Source: Phellopilus nigrolimitatus (Eukaryota; Basidiomycota; Agaricomycetes; Hymenochaetales; Hymenochaetaceae). From it: a stretch of DNA of 23,841 nucleotides. The position numbers were made by a program, and so were the translations under genes. The notes beneath the pieces were generated by a model that was given only the letters and a program-made list of their open reading frames with translations, did not search any database and was not told where the DNA came from. Below are positions 1-10,059 of this stretch, piece after piece (within the stretch, counting starts at the first letter, position 1; the number at the start of each line of letters is the position of its first letter). The DNA lies in NCBI GenBank assembly GCA_021029095.1, contig JAJOHG010000387.1, positions 1 to 23,841 of the forward strand, read 5' to 3'.

Positions 1-395
1 GAGCAGCATTCCCAGCGCACTCGCGAACTGGACGCGGTCGTCGGCGGAGACGAGCAAGGGATAACGTGTCCTTCTCGATGCCTTCTTTCGTGCCATCACG
101 CCGGCGAGGGTTGGGTTCGATGTCTGAGAAAAGAATGATAAAGCCCTCCGAGTCGCTACCCCTAAAAAACGACGGCCGCCGCTTGAGTCGTGAATCGTCG
201 GGCGAAACGTCTTGCGCACGCCTTCGTCGCACTCCTTCTCGGAAAGTGTTTTCTTGCAGATCGTCCACTCCGAAGAATGCCCCGGTACTATATTGGATTG
301 AGAAGTTGCAGACCTATTATGGGGTCGCAGCAGAAGAACGCCTGTCCGATTAAGTAGACTTCTTCCGGGCCCGGCAGCATCGAACGAGTAAACCC
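1..395 (-). pseudogene. PRE7: Relic of proteasome subunit beta-6 (PSMB1/Pre7-like), C-terminal part
   Basis: The minus strand holds pieces of a proteasome beta-6-like protein in more than one frame. Near 393-379 it reads VYSFD followed by AAG, like the VYSFDPVG motif of beta-6. At 85-53 it reads EGIEKDTLSLA after GTK, like the family C-terminus TKEGIREETVSL. The two motifs are in the right order but in different frames, with stops in the second frame between them (near 310), so frameshifts or lost introns separate them. One frame stays open over about 390 bases up to the window edge without a good start. The upstream (N-terminal) half is missing; at 439 a transposon-like element begins. In life beta-6 is a non-catalytic beta-ring subunit of the 20S core. 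The identification rests on two short motifs and their order. A functional gene using unseen splicing is possible but less likely. Confidence 0.5.
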
Positions 396-438
396 TTTTT
401 ATATTTAAGAGTCCACAGCAAGTTCTGAGAATAAACAG

Positions 439-788
439 TAGGGCTTCCGCTCCGTAACCGTAGTTACGGATTACAGCCGTACCATATACGGAAACGGGCC
501 GTATCGTATCGAGCAGAAGAGGGGCGAAAATATGGGCCGTACTTTACGTCCTGTATCTCTATTACGGTCCTGGTGAGGTGCTCTCATTCGTTCTCGAGAA
601 ATAGGAGTATCTGACTTAGAAGATGAGCTCGTTCAGCTTTATTATTACTTTTAGCTTCGAAGAAAATAACTTACCGGTGTGTTGCAGGCGCGTCGAGTTG
701 CGAATACATCCAGACACGGTCCGTACCGTAATGATCCCTCAGCGACATATTTACGGACATACGGGTCGTAGGCGTAACAAAAGGCTTA
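439..788. mobile_element. Degenerate hAT-like MITE rich in CCGTA/TACGG
   Basis: The left end TAGGGCTTCCGCTCCGTAAC closely matches the terminal repeat of the better element at 13513-13950 (TAGGGCTCCGCACCGTAAC, reverse complement of its right end). About eleven CCGTA/TACGG pentamers are scattered through the next 340 bases in both orientations. The right end is degraded (around 775-788) and abuts the Harbinger-like element. I see no clean 8-bp target duplication. No coding capacity. Inferred to be an older non-autonomous relative of the element at 13.5 kb. Confidence 0.5.
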
Positions 789-1196
789 GGGCCTGCTCGG
801 TTCCAGGAGTTGCGCAGTCAACGCTTGGGTTGGCTCGGAGTGACGGACTCCAGTCACAAATCCCGATCTGATGGCTTGACCATTTGTAGTATCTTATGTC
901 ACTTGCCGCGTCTAAATTGCTATATAGGAGACTGTGTCATTCGGCATAATCGGCGAACAAAATCACGCCGTTACAGCTTCAAGTTGGGCAGTCATTCTAC
1001 CTCCATAAGGCAATCACAGCGTGATTTGTTCGCCGAAATGCGGCACTTCCACGATCATTTTCTTCAACTGTGAAGGGAAATATCCTGCTGATCCGTAGCC
1101 AAATAAAGCTAGCGCATCAAAATGCTTATATAAAACGATTGTGACTACCGAGCCAACCCAAGCGTTGACTGCGCAACTCTGGAGCCGAGCAGGCCC
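789..1196. mobile_element. PIF/Harbinger (Tourist-like) MITE, 408 bp, TTA target duplication
   Basis: Terminal inverted repeats of about 50 bases start GGGCCTGCTCGG at 789 and end CCGAGCAGGCCC at 1196. Compared by eye, the arms differ by one substitution and one indel over the first 48 or so positions. TTA at 786-788 is repeated at 1197-1199, giving the 3-bp TWA duplication typical of PIF/Harbinger transposons; the GGGCCTG start also fits that superfamily. An internal inverted repeat (951-968 against 1019-1035, one extra A) can form a further hairpin. No transposase reading frame is present, so the element is non-autonomous. Confidence 0.85.
951..1035. repeat. Internal inverted repeat of the Harbinger-like MITE
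   Basis: The left arm at 951-968 (CGGCGAACAAAATCACGC) is complementary to the right arm at 1019-1035 with one A inserted; the spacer is about 50 bases. It lies well inside the terminal repeats, so the element can fold as nested hairpins. Confidence 0.75.
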
Positions 1197-1199
1197 TTA

Positions 1200-1935
1200 T
1201 GTTATACTGACTAAGCTCGATGGCTTACAGCTGCAAAGCCGAAATGCATCCGCACGTCCTGGCCAGGCACTCACGGAGAGAGGGATGCGATAGCGCATCG
1301 CGAAGCTATCCCGTGAGCGTCTGCGCAGCCACTGCTTTTGCAGGCCTCCTCTGGAGTAGATCTGTTACAAGTGAAATAGTACTCACGCAGGCTAACCCGT
1401 GAAGCCCGCACGATGCATTACCGTTTCAAAGCCACTGTCAATCCACGCTGACCCGCGGTCGTGGAAGAGGGTTTGAAAGGCTGCATAGTGGTACCTTTGC
1501 AGTCTCGTCGCCGGTTTTCTGGACATGCCGACTTCTCCAGGCACTGACCCGTTATAAGTTGCCATCCTTCTCGCGACTCTCGCAGATCGAAGCCGAGCGC
1601 TGTGAGAAATATGTTTGGAGTGGGCGTTGAGTTCAACAAAAGTTCAATATTGAGATTGCAGATCATGTTTTTCAAGGCGAAGAAGGTATCGAAATTTGAA
1701 TAACCGTGTGTCGTGAAGAGTAATTGTCATGCAGTAGGCTCTGAGCAAAACTGTTATACATAACACTTAGCGGAAATACAATGTTTCTCAAGACATACAA
1801 AGTACCTGTGCCACGGTAAGCTAGTTAGACACGCACTTGAATCGGAATTGGCACCTGGAACAAGCCACTGATAACTTGTATAGCTTCGCTTTTTTGGTTT
1901 GTCGTCCTGAAGACCCGCGGTATAATTGGTCGGTT
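1200..1935. other. Intergenic DNA, no supported gene
   Basis: Short open frames on both strands (60-85 codons) have no recognisable domain and no paired splice signals. A short palindromic stretch (GATGCG-ATAG-CGCATC, about 1285-1300) is the only structure noticed. The region lies downstream of the BTB gene that ends at 1936, so part of it is probably that gene's 3' UTR. Confidence 0.5.
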
Positions 1936-2841
1936 TTAGATAGTGCAAGGAAAATTAGCACTTCGAAAAACTTCATCGACGCGCCCGATGAAGTAAGCTT
2001 TGTTTAGGATGAGCTTGCTGCAGTTCTGACACCTAAACTCCCATAGCTTCAACTCCTTCGTCCAGAACGACGCCTGGCGCAATTCAGTTCCGACCAACGA
2101 CGTTTCGAGATACGCGATGACATAGCTCCGCATCGCATCCCAGCACCGCAGAAAGCGGTCACCCTTCGTCCCGTCGTCCTCGCTAGAGCAGCTGCACTCC
2201 CACTGGTACACGATGAAGTGCTTGTCGTCCCGGTTCTTCAGATCAAAACAGTTGAGGATAGCGGCCTTACGCGCCGCGTGGAGCGCGAGCAGGTTGCAGA
2301 GATCCGTGGAGTCAAGCATGCGCAGTATCGAGAAGTTCTCCGTGCGCAGAAGAGGCGCAGCAAGTGTGCCCGTCGACGCGAAGCGCGCCTCGGCGGTCCA
2401 CTTCCAGCGACACGCGAGCACATAGAGTGAGAGCGACTGCGTGCGAAGCGTATCCGTGTTCATCACGACCGCACGCACAGCAGCGAGTGCGCGTGGCATG
2501 TCGTACTTGTCGGCCGCTTCTGTGAGCGCCCAAGCGAAGTCGTAGTCCGGGAGCGAGGGCAGGCGCGCACTGCCCGCATCCGAGCCCTCCACCGATGCGT
2601 AGTAAGTGGGATAAACAAGATCGAGGAGGCATGCAACGACCTCGCTTTCTTCTGAAAGCGGGATGGCGTCGTCCGGCATCTCGCTCGGGTCGCGCGGAAC
2701 TTCAAGCATCTGGCGAAAGAAACCTGACGAGAGCTTGAGCATAATCGAGTGAACGCGGAATTTCATGTCGTCCGAAGTGCGCAAGACGACGTCGCCGTCA
2801 GGATAAGCATAGGCCGGATGGCATTCTTTTTCTCTGGACAT
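1936..2841 (-). CDS. BTB/POZ domain protein, 301 aa, single exon
   Basis: An uninterrupted 301-residue frame. Residues 14-125 form a BTB/POZ fold: PDGDVVLR (14-21), the charged strand ending RVHS (29-32), the helix SSGFFRQML (38-46), an acidic loop, a C-terminal helix with CLLDLVYPTY (71-80), then the post-BTB helix ADKYDMPRAL (110-119). This order is typical of the large Agaricomycete BTB family, whose members mostly have unknown roles; BTB domains dimerise and often bring substrates to cullin-3 ligases. The C-terminal part has two cysteine pairs, C216-x-C218 and C271-x2-C274, which could bind a metal (inference). The last pair is also recognisable in the relic at 9141-9985. The start at 2841 gives the expected short lead into the PDGD strand. 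This is the only intact family member here; three relics lie at 5.4-6.0, 9.1-10.0 and 13.2-14.2 kb. No signal peptide or membrane helix. Confidence 0.85.
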   Translation of the reverse strand: MSREKECHPAYAYPDGDVVLRTSDDMKFRVHSIMLKLSSGFFRQMLEVPRDPSEMPDDAIPLSEESEVVACLLDLVYPTYYASVEGSDAGSARLPSLPDYDFAWALTEAADKYDMPRALAAVRAVVMNTDTLRTQSLSLYVLACRWKWTAEARFASTGTLAAPLLRTENFSILRMLDSTDLCNLLALHAARKAAILNCFDLKNRDDKHFIVYQWECSCSSEDDGTKGDRFLRCWDAMRSYVIAYLETSLVGTELRQASFWTKELKLWEFRCQNCSKLILNKAYFIGRVDEVFRSANFPCTI

Positions 2842-3089
2842 TTGTTTTTCTGGGAGAACTCTTCAGTAAAGCCTCAGCGTGGTAGTTCGGCTAGATTTGC
2901 ACGGGCCGAGTGCTTACGTATAAATGTGTCACGTGCGACAATAGATATACACTCACCTTCCGGAATCCCTCCTGACGACTGTCTTACTGCTGTCCTAGGG
3001 CATGGACTGCATGATTTAGCACTAAAAACTGCAAAAAGTCTCCAGCGCCAATTGCCGTTCATCATACTGGCACTGCGCTCGTTCAATTG
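2842..3089. other. Upstream region of the BTB gene
   Basis: This lies immediately 5' of the minus-strand BTB gene and before the duplicated upstream region of DUF6533 copy 1. Two small overlapping frames (plus from 2749, minus to 2874) run through it without domain similarity. No convincing TATA box was seen on the minus strand. It probably holds promoter and 5' UTR of the BTB gene. Confidence 0.4.
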
Positions 3090-3732
3090 TGTTTTCATAA
3101 CCTCAATATCCAAGTCTAGCATGTGCTCGGTGACCATTCTGAAGTTCGACTCCCGAGAGGGGCGAATAGTAGATGGACAGCGCAATTGGGTGTTGTAACT
3201 GGACCTGCAGCAACACGATCAGATCCTTATAACGGCGCTCTAACTCGGATCATCTGTCTTGCATTTGATGCTTCATGTCATCTGCGGGCGTAAAAGCCTA
3301 GGCACTCCAGGTCTCTGGCAGTGGCAGGATGACTACATTAGTCGCTTCAATGACGTCCCCGACCCTAAAGTACTTATACTGAGTCCCAGACCGCATATAT
3401 TTCTGAAAATCGAGGCACATATTATATGTCATTAACATCAAGACGACTACCATAGCTCGCGTGAAGACTACTCCATACTCATCTCTATTCTGGTTTTAGT
3501 ATGTGGTCTTCACGATACGTGCTCATCACTGAAAGCGCTGCTTGATTCTATGATCGAGGAGTGACGTGCTTAACTACGATCAACACAACAAGCTTCGGAT
3601 TCTCATATGTATAAGACATCTGCGTCGCATTCCAGGATATTCAAAGCTTTCGATTCAACCCACTCTGCAGTGCGCTCGGAGACTTGCTCTACAGCAATCA
3701 TGCCCCATTCTACTATCTCGGCTATCCCATTT
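3090..3732 (+). repeat. Duplicated upstream (promoter) region of DUF6533 copy 1
   Basis: Patchy but collinear similarity to the regions upstream of copies 2 and 3. Shared landmarks include TAT(C/T)CAAGTCTAGC-like sequence at about 3107-3120 (also near 11980 and 16655 on the opposite strand), CATAACGGCGCTCT-like sequence near 3227 and TTTGATGCTT near 3266. It ends with TATGTATAAGAC at 3606-3617, in the position of the TATA boxes of the other two copies. No coding sequence is supported here. Confidence 0.6.
3606..3617 (+). promoter_or_regulatory. TATA-like element of DUF6533 copy 1
   Basis: TATGTATAAGAC lies about 120 bases before the (mutated) start, at nearly the same distance as TATATAAG in copy 2 and TATATAAAA in copy 3. 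The conserved position in three diverged copies supports a promoter role. Confidence 0.5.
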
Positions 3733-5249
3733 ATAGCTTTTCCTGCCCCGCGATACGAGACTCTACTTCCCTGTAAGACTGGTTTCCGATGGACGCTCGG
3801 GAGCAGTGAAGCCTAACTTATCGTCACTGGCAGGTGCTTTCCTGACGGCAATTTCCTACAACCTCCGTACGTCCATTACACTAAGACAGTCTTCCTTTCA
3901 ATAACGTTGTTCATAAATACAGTATTGACTCTCGATGATGAGGTTAGTAATAAATGGTCATTAATACGCGGGATAGAGTTTTGGATACATGCTCCAACAG
4001 GTTGAATTTGTTTGGGTAAGCTATGCGACAACAAAAAGTAGAAGATCATTTACACGTTCTCCTGGCTGCAGAGGAAGAAATGGAATACAGGTTCTCTCAT
4101 CTACATCCTGGTATTTCGTGTCTATCTACCACCGTGCTCTATCCGTTTCTAAGTACGAGACTGTTTTCAAGACAAGATACTTGCCAATTTTCTGCCTCGG
4201 ATACGAGTATAAGTTCATTTTGTCATGAGAAACGATGTCTCATCCTTGTGTTCAATAAACATAAAAGCTATGGTCTATCCAAAGGTATTTATTTGAACTT
4301 GGCGCCGAATCTTGGTTATTATCCTCATTCTACTGTGCAGACGTTATGGATACAACATCAACTTATCGTAGCTATCCTCAGGATTTCATTGCGATATGAT
4401 CTGGATCTAATATGCTCATGAAATGCATCTAGCAGATTTTTTTTCTTTACAGACACCGGCACCTGCTTATTTCATTGGTAACATTGTGCTCTTCTCTTCG
4501 ATGTGTAAGTTACATCCTGACTTTGTAGACGTCCCTAAATATACTGAACCAATTTTAGTTTTGCTGCAACTTCGTGTTGCTGCAATCTACAACAACAGAA
4601 AATTGCTAGTGATAGTATTTTATGTTATAGATGCCTTGGTTGCGGGCATCTTCATATTTGCAGAAGTCCGTATAAAAGGTGAATCTTTCTAAATTTCTTG
4701 CAGAGTACGACAATCTCACAGCAATTAGAATTCACCCCGGATATTTGGGTTCCATTCGCTCTTCTTGAATTTATATCTTTCGTACTCTGCTCGTGCAAAT
4801 CTTGGGAAACCTACAGAACCTTCTACAAAACCCAAATCAAGTGGTCGCCGATCCTCAAAATTGCTGTGCGTGATAGTCTCGTATATTTTGCTATGTAAGT
4901 AATATGAATATTTCCTCTTTCCATTTTAACTTGACCTGTCCTTCAGCGTGTTGATAGATTATGCCCTCGGAATTGCATTAGCCGTGCCAAGTCGTGTCTT
5001 TGCTATCCACGTGGGTTAGCTTTATACTCATCCGCCGAAGTACCTCTCAGATTGAAGAGAGTCTGAAAACAGGGCTACTTATTAATCCTCAACGTGCATT
5101 TCTTGGCTTCCGTGGCTATATCGGGTGTTGTCGCTCCTATGCTATACATACGCTTGAAGAAGAGTTGTTTCATTCAGCCAGAGCACCAACTTCCGACCAT
5201 CAATTCGGCCTTCTTGGCACATGTGGTAACCAGGTACAGCTTTCCCTAG
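3733..5249 (+). pseudogene. DUF6533-type membrane protein gene, copy 1, dead
   Basis: This copy follows the exon plan of copy 2. Exons include 3733-3772, 3834-3866, 3923-3942, 4001-4015 and 4072-4110. Exons 2-4 spell the family signature YNLLLTLDDE-VEFVW once introns of 56-61 nt are removed. A later exon encodes the LLQLRVAAIYNNRK helix region (near 4560-4605), and the last exon the ASVAISGVVAPMLY helix (near 5105-5150). Lesions against the other copies: the start codon is ATA (3733-3735) where copies 2 and 3 have ATG; the donor after the RYLP exon is AT; the donor before the TPAPAY exon is AT; near 4685 CAA has become TAA; and one base is missing soon after (AGG to AG). Most are C-to-T or G-to-A changes. 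The family is a multi-pass membrane protein of unknown function. An in-frame ATG at 3700 could replace the lost start but would not rescue the gene. Confidence 0.75.
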
Positions 5250-5414
5250 CTCTCTTGTACGATAGGAGAGGACCTGATTGTACTGGGCTTCCCTGCAGAT
5301 CGGATGTGTCGTTTTCGTAGGCTACTGTGTTGGGAGAGGGGTTGGCAGCTTTCAGGCAAACTGTAGGCGTTCAAAGGGCAGTGTACTCGATTGACGGAAG
5401 TTTGTACACGAGCT
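5250..5414 (+). other. 3' flank shared with DUF6533 copy 3
   Basis: GGACCTGATTGTACTGGGC (near 5271-5289) and the following ATGTGTCG are repeated in inverted orientation downstream of copy 3 (near 14480-14530) but absent after copy 2. The duplicated unit therefore extended past the stop codon. It may contain a further 3' exon, since AG-GTACAG before and CCTGCAG after could be splice sites, but no frame was convincing. Confidence 0.4.
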
Positions 5415-7264
<1,850 letters not shown>

Positions 7265-7692
7265 TTTTCATGTTTGTATGGTATTTATTGTGTTTATATT
7301 TGCATCGAGTAATACAGTTATCTTCCTGGAGATCAAAGACCGAATGTCATTCACTTTATACTCTCCATTCCAGGGATAATGCTATTGTCATTCTTTTGAT
7401 GTTCACTCACGTCTCTATTCGCACATCTTTCTCCGACACAAAGTGAAGGCACATCGAGCCAACCAACACGGATTCACGAACTCTGCAGGGACCTGTAAGT
7501 GTCCTGTGCGTTACAAATGAGGAGATATGTATTATCACTGGAAACAGCGGACAGCATAAAATACGAGAATAAAAGCGAATACATACAGACGTCGAAAGCA
7601 GACAACACAATCACAGTGACCATTTTTTTGACAGTTTAGAAATAGAAATGAGCAAGATCAAGAAATACAAGAGTTGTACGTTTCGTCAGGGA
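7265..7692. other. Intergenic region between convergent genes
   Basis: This AT-rich 428-base stretch separates the stop codons of DPM1 (+) and the gene at 7693-8855 (-), so it holds both 3' UTRs. AATAAA at 7569-7574 (plus strand) could be a polyadenylation signal for DPM1. No gene is supported. Confidence 0.5.
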
Positions 7693-8855
7693 TCACAATT
7701 CGCCGTCCAGATCCATATCCATCGGCTCACCCGGGTCTTCTTGATCCATGCCGACTTGGAACCCGTTTGGGGGGATCGCCATGTTTCCAGCGTCGACGTT
7801 GATCTCCTCAACGTGCACCCCATCTCCTTGCTCAGCCTGCTCCGACTCCTTCGACGGAGGAGTATCTGGGGGAGCGAAGAAGTTCGTGGGCGGGGGACGG
7901 AAGAGAACGAGCGCACCCTTCTCTTTCTCGGAGCGCATTTGCGGGGGCTTGTACGGGAAATTCGCCTGGCGCTTGATGTGGTCGAGCAGCATAGACGAGA
8001 TGCTGTAGTCCGCATTCGAGTCCGCGTGCTCTGCCGCCTCAGGGTGCGGCTCAGCCTCGGACTTGTACTCGTCCTCCGCCTCGGCGACGGCTTCGTCGAG
8101 GTCGGTGATGACTATCCCTGCGCAGCCGTCAGCATAGACTAAGTAGAGACAGAATACACTCGCGACTCACTGTCTTTCTCGCGCTCGTACCACGCCGGTT
8201 CCGCGCCCTTCATGCGCACCTCTGTCAATGCCGGCGTCTGGCTGGGCGGCGGCGGCGACACCGGCGGCGCGCGCCTGTTGAACACGGGCGACACGGGCTC
8301 CTCGACCGCGTACTCGCTGAGCACGGCATCCTGAGGGGTAGGGCTCATGCTACTAGACGTGTACGCATACGACGTGTCAGACGCGTTCGACGGCGCCTGC
8401 GCGATCACTGCGGAGAACACCATGCCTGGGAAGGGGGCACTTTCGCTCGTAAAGTCGAGTTCGGCATCCATCGTCTGCGGCTCCGTCTGCAGCTGCAGCC
8501 CGTTTGTGCGCGTGCCAGGTTCGATGTGCATGCGCGCCATGCGCCGCTCGATCTCGTCGTAACGCCGGCGCTTATTACGCAGACCGTGTTCGTGCGCCTC
8601 GCGTTCTCCTGCTCCCCTCTCATCCCCGCCGAGTCCCTCCTCTCCCCTCGAGTACCCTCCCGAGCTTTCGGGAGGCGGCGTGGGGTAGATCGTTGCGGAC
8701 GTGTCATACTCGCTGTCGAGATCAAGGGTGTTAGCGTGGGGAAACGCGGGCGCCGTCTCGCCCTCCTCCGACGAATCTGAATGCTTCCGTTTGAGCGATG
8801 CCGACGCGAACCAGGGGTGACGGAGCGGGTCGGACGCTGTCCAGGTCGACATCAT
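7693..8855 (-). CDS. Unknown low-complexity, probably nuclear protein, 369 aa, two exons
   Basis: Exon 1 is 8855-8171 and exon 2 is 8117-7693, joined across a 53-nt intron with a perfect GTGAGT donor and a GCGCAG acceptor. The sum is 370 codons including the stop. Without splicing the first exon would stop within the intron. No catalytic domain is recognised. The protein is rich in Ser, Pro and Glu. It has basic patches LKRKHSDSSEEGE (about 22-34) and NKRRRYDEIERRMARM (about 94-109) that could act as a bipartite-like nuclear signal or short basic helix, a Pro-rich run near 200-208, a very acidic stretch ITDLDEAVAEAEDE just after the splice junction, and an acidic C-terminus PMDMDLDGEL. The basic/acidic mix suggests a nuclear regulator, but that is only inference. 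A second ATG follows at 8852. Confidence 0.8.
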
Positions 8856-9140
8856 CGAGCTGGCTGTTGCACGTTTCCGACGATTTTGACAAGAAAACGC
8901 TTTTCAGAAAGGCACGAGAAATGTAGTATTTTTAACTAGAAGCGAGTTGAGAATAAAGGGGGATGGGGAGTCTGCGGAAATAAATAAATGACGATGTGTA
9001 TAAACGGTCTGGGACGTAGAGTCTACTAGAAAGCTCCATGCTGCTCGACATTCGCGGAATCTAGGATATGCATTCACATTCCCACGAATTCAATGCTCAT
9101 CGACTCTTTTTTTTAAAAAAAAAGACCTCGAGCTCTCATC
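8856..9140. other. Upstream region of the 7693-8855 gene
   Basis: This region lies between the start of the minus-strand gene and BTB relic B. It contains an A/T run (TTTTTTTTAAAAAAAAA, about 9108-9124). It probably holds the promoter and 5' UTR of the minus-strand gene. No coding sequence is supported. Confidence 0.4.
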
Positions 9141-9985
9141 ATGTCGGATGTACAGGAATTCTACCAGGTGTCCTCTTGTCCAGATGGCGACATCATTTCT
9201 CTGACGACATCAATATCCGTGTTCAGTCTTTCGTGCTAGAAACCTGGTCGGGCTTTTTCCGCCAAATGCTGGAGTCGACAGAAAGCCCCTCCGAGCCATT
9301 TCCACTAGTAGAACGCAGCCGGACTTATCGCATTCCTCCTCGGAGTCATCTACCCATCTAGCGCTTCTCTGCCATCGCTTCCGAATTATGAAGCCACTTG
9401 GGAGGTGGCGCTTGCTGCAGACAAGTACGATATGCCGCGTGCAATTTACAATCCATCGTATCGAAGGCAAAGTCTTTTCGCAAGGACTAGGTCGCACTTT
9501 ATAGCCTCGCGCATCGGTGGAATTGGACGGACCTAGAAAAGGTGGCGTCCACTGAGACCTTTGGGACGAGTCTTAATGGGACGATGCCTGTGATGCGAAG
9601 GCTAGACTCTGCTGCGCTATGCGATCTTTTTCAACTTCGCTGGGCTAGGCGTTTCGAATCTACAGTGGCATCGTTTGGATGGCAACTCGTTGGAGAGTTC
9701 GTTCAGCTATGAATTTAACAATGACCTTCGTTTAGAGCGCATTATTTCAGACGAGTTTCAGCAACACAAAGAAATCGCCTGCACGCTGATGGAAGCTTTC
9801 ATCGCCCGGGCGCCGCCTGGCAAGGAACTGTGACTCCCGCATTTCTTGTAGGCTGACATTTTCGGTTTCTTATAAAGTTACAAATGCACGGGATGCGAAA
9901 AGTTCCTGGTTGACAAGGGAGCGTACCGATACCAAAACACCCAAGATTGATGGCGAAAGTTGTCGACTTCACCATTATGTGGCTC
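9141..9985 (+). pseudogene. BTB protein relic B, nearly full-length
   Basis: Similarity to the intact BTB protein runs from ATG 9141 to the end, across several frames. CPDGDI (near 9179) is the first strand. After a frameshift, SDDINIRVQSFVLETWSGFF and RQMLES follow (about 9198-9280). LPSLPNYEATW and ADKYDMPRA (about 9370-9440) match residues 94-118 of the intact protein. One long open piece (about 9494-9660) reads LYSLAHRWNWTDLEKVAST and then RRLDSAALCDLF, aligning with residues 139-185. CTGCEKFLVDKGAYR (about 9883-9927) retains the C-x2-C pair of residues 271-274 before a TGA. At least three frameshifts plus stops make it non-functional. It is the best preserved of the three BTB relics and shows that the whole gene was duplicated. 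Confidence 0.8.
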
Positions 9986-10059
9986 ACAAATATGGCACTT
10001 TCGATCTTTCGGAACAGATAAACAGAAAAAAATCAAATACATTTCATCCTATGCGGATA

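Noticed and set aside
2312..2705. Long frames of 80-106 codons on both strands inside the BTB gene
   Set aside because: They are shadows of the GC-rich BTB coding sequence; only the 301-codon frame shows family motifs.
4686..4712. A 25-nt GT...AG segment in the DUF6533 copies (GTGAATCTTT...TTGCAG) as an intron
   Set aside because: It is shorter than any other intron here, splicing it gives the wrong phase, and copy 2 reads straight through it in frame.
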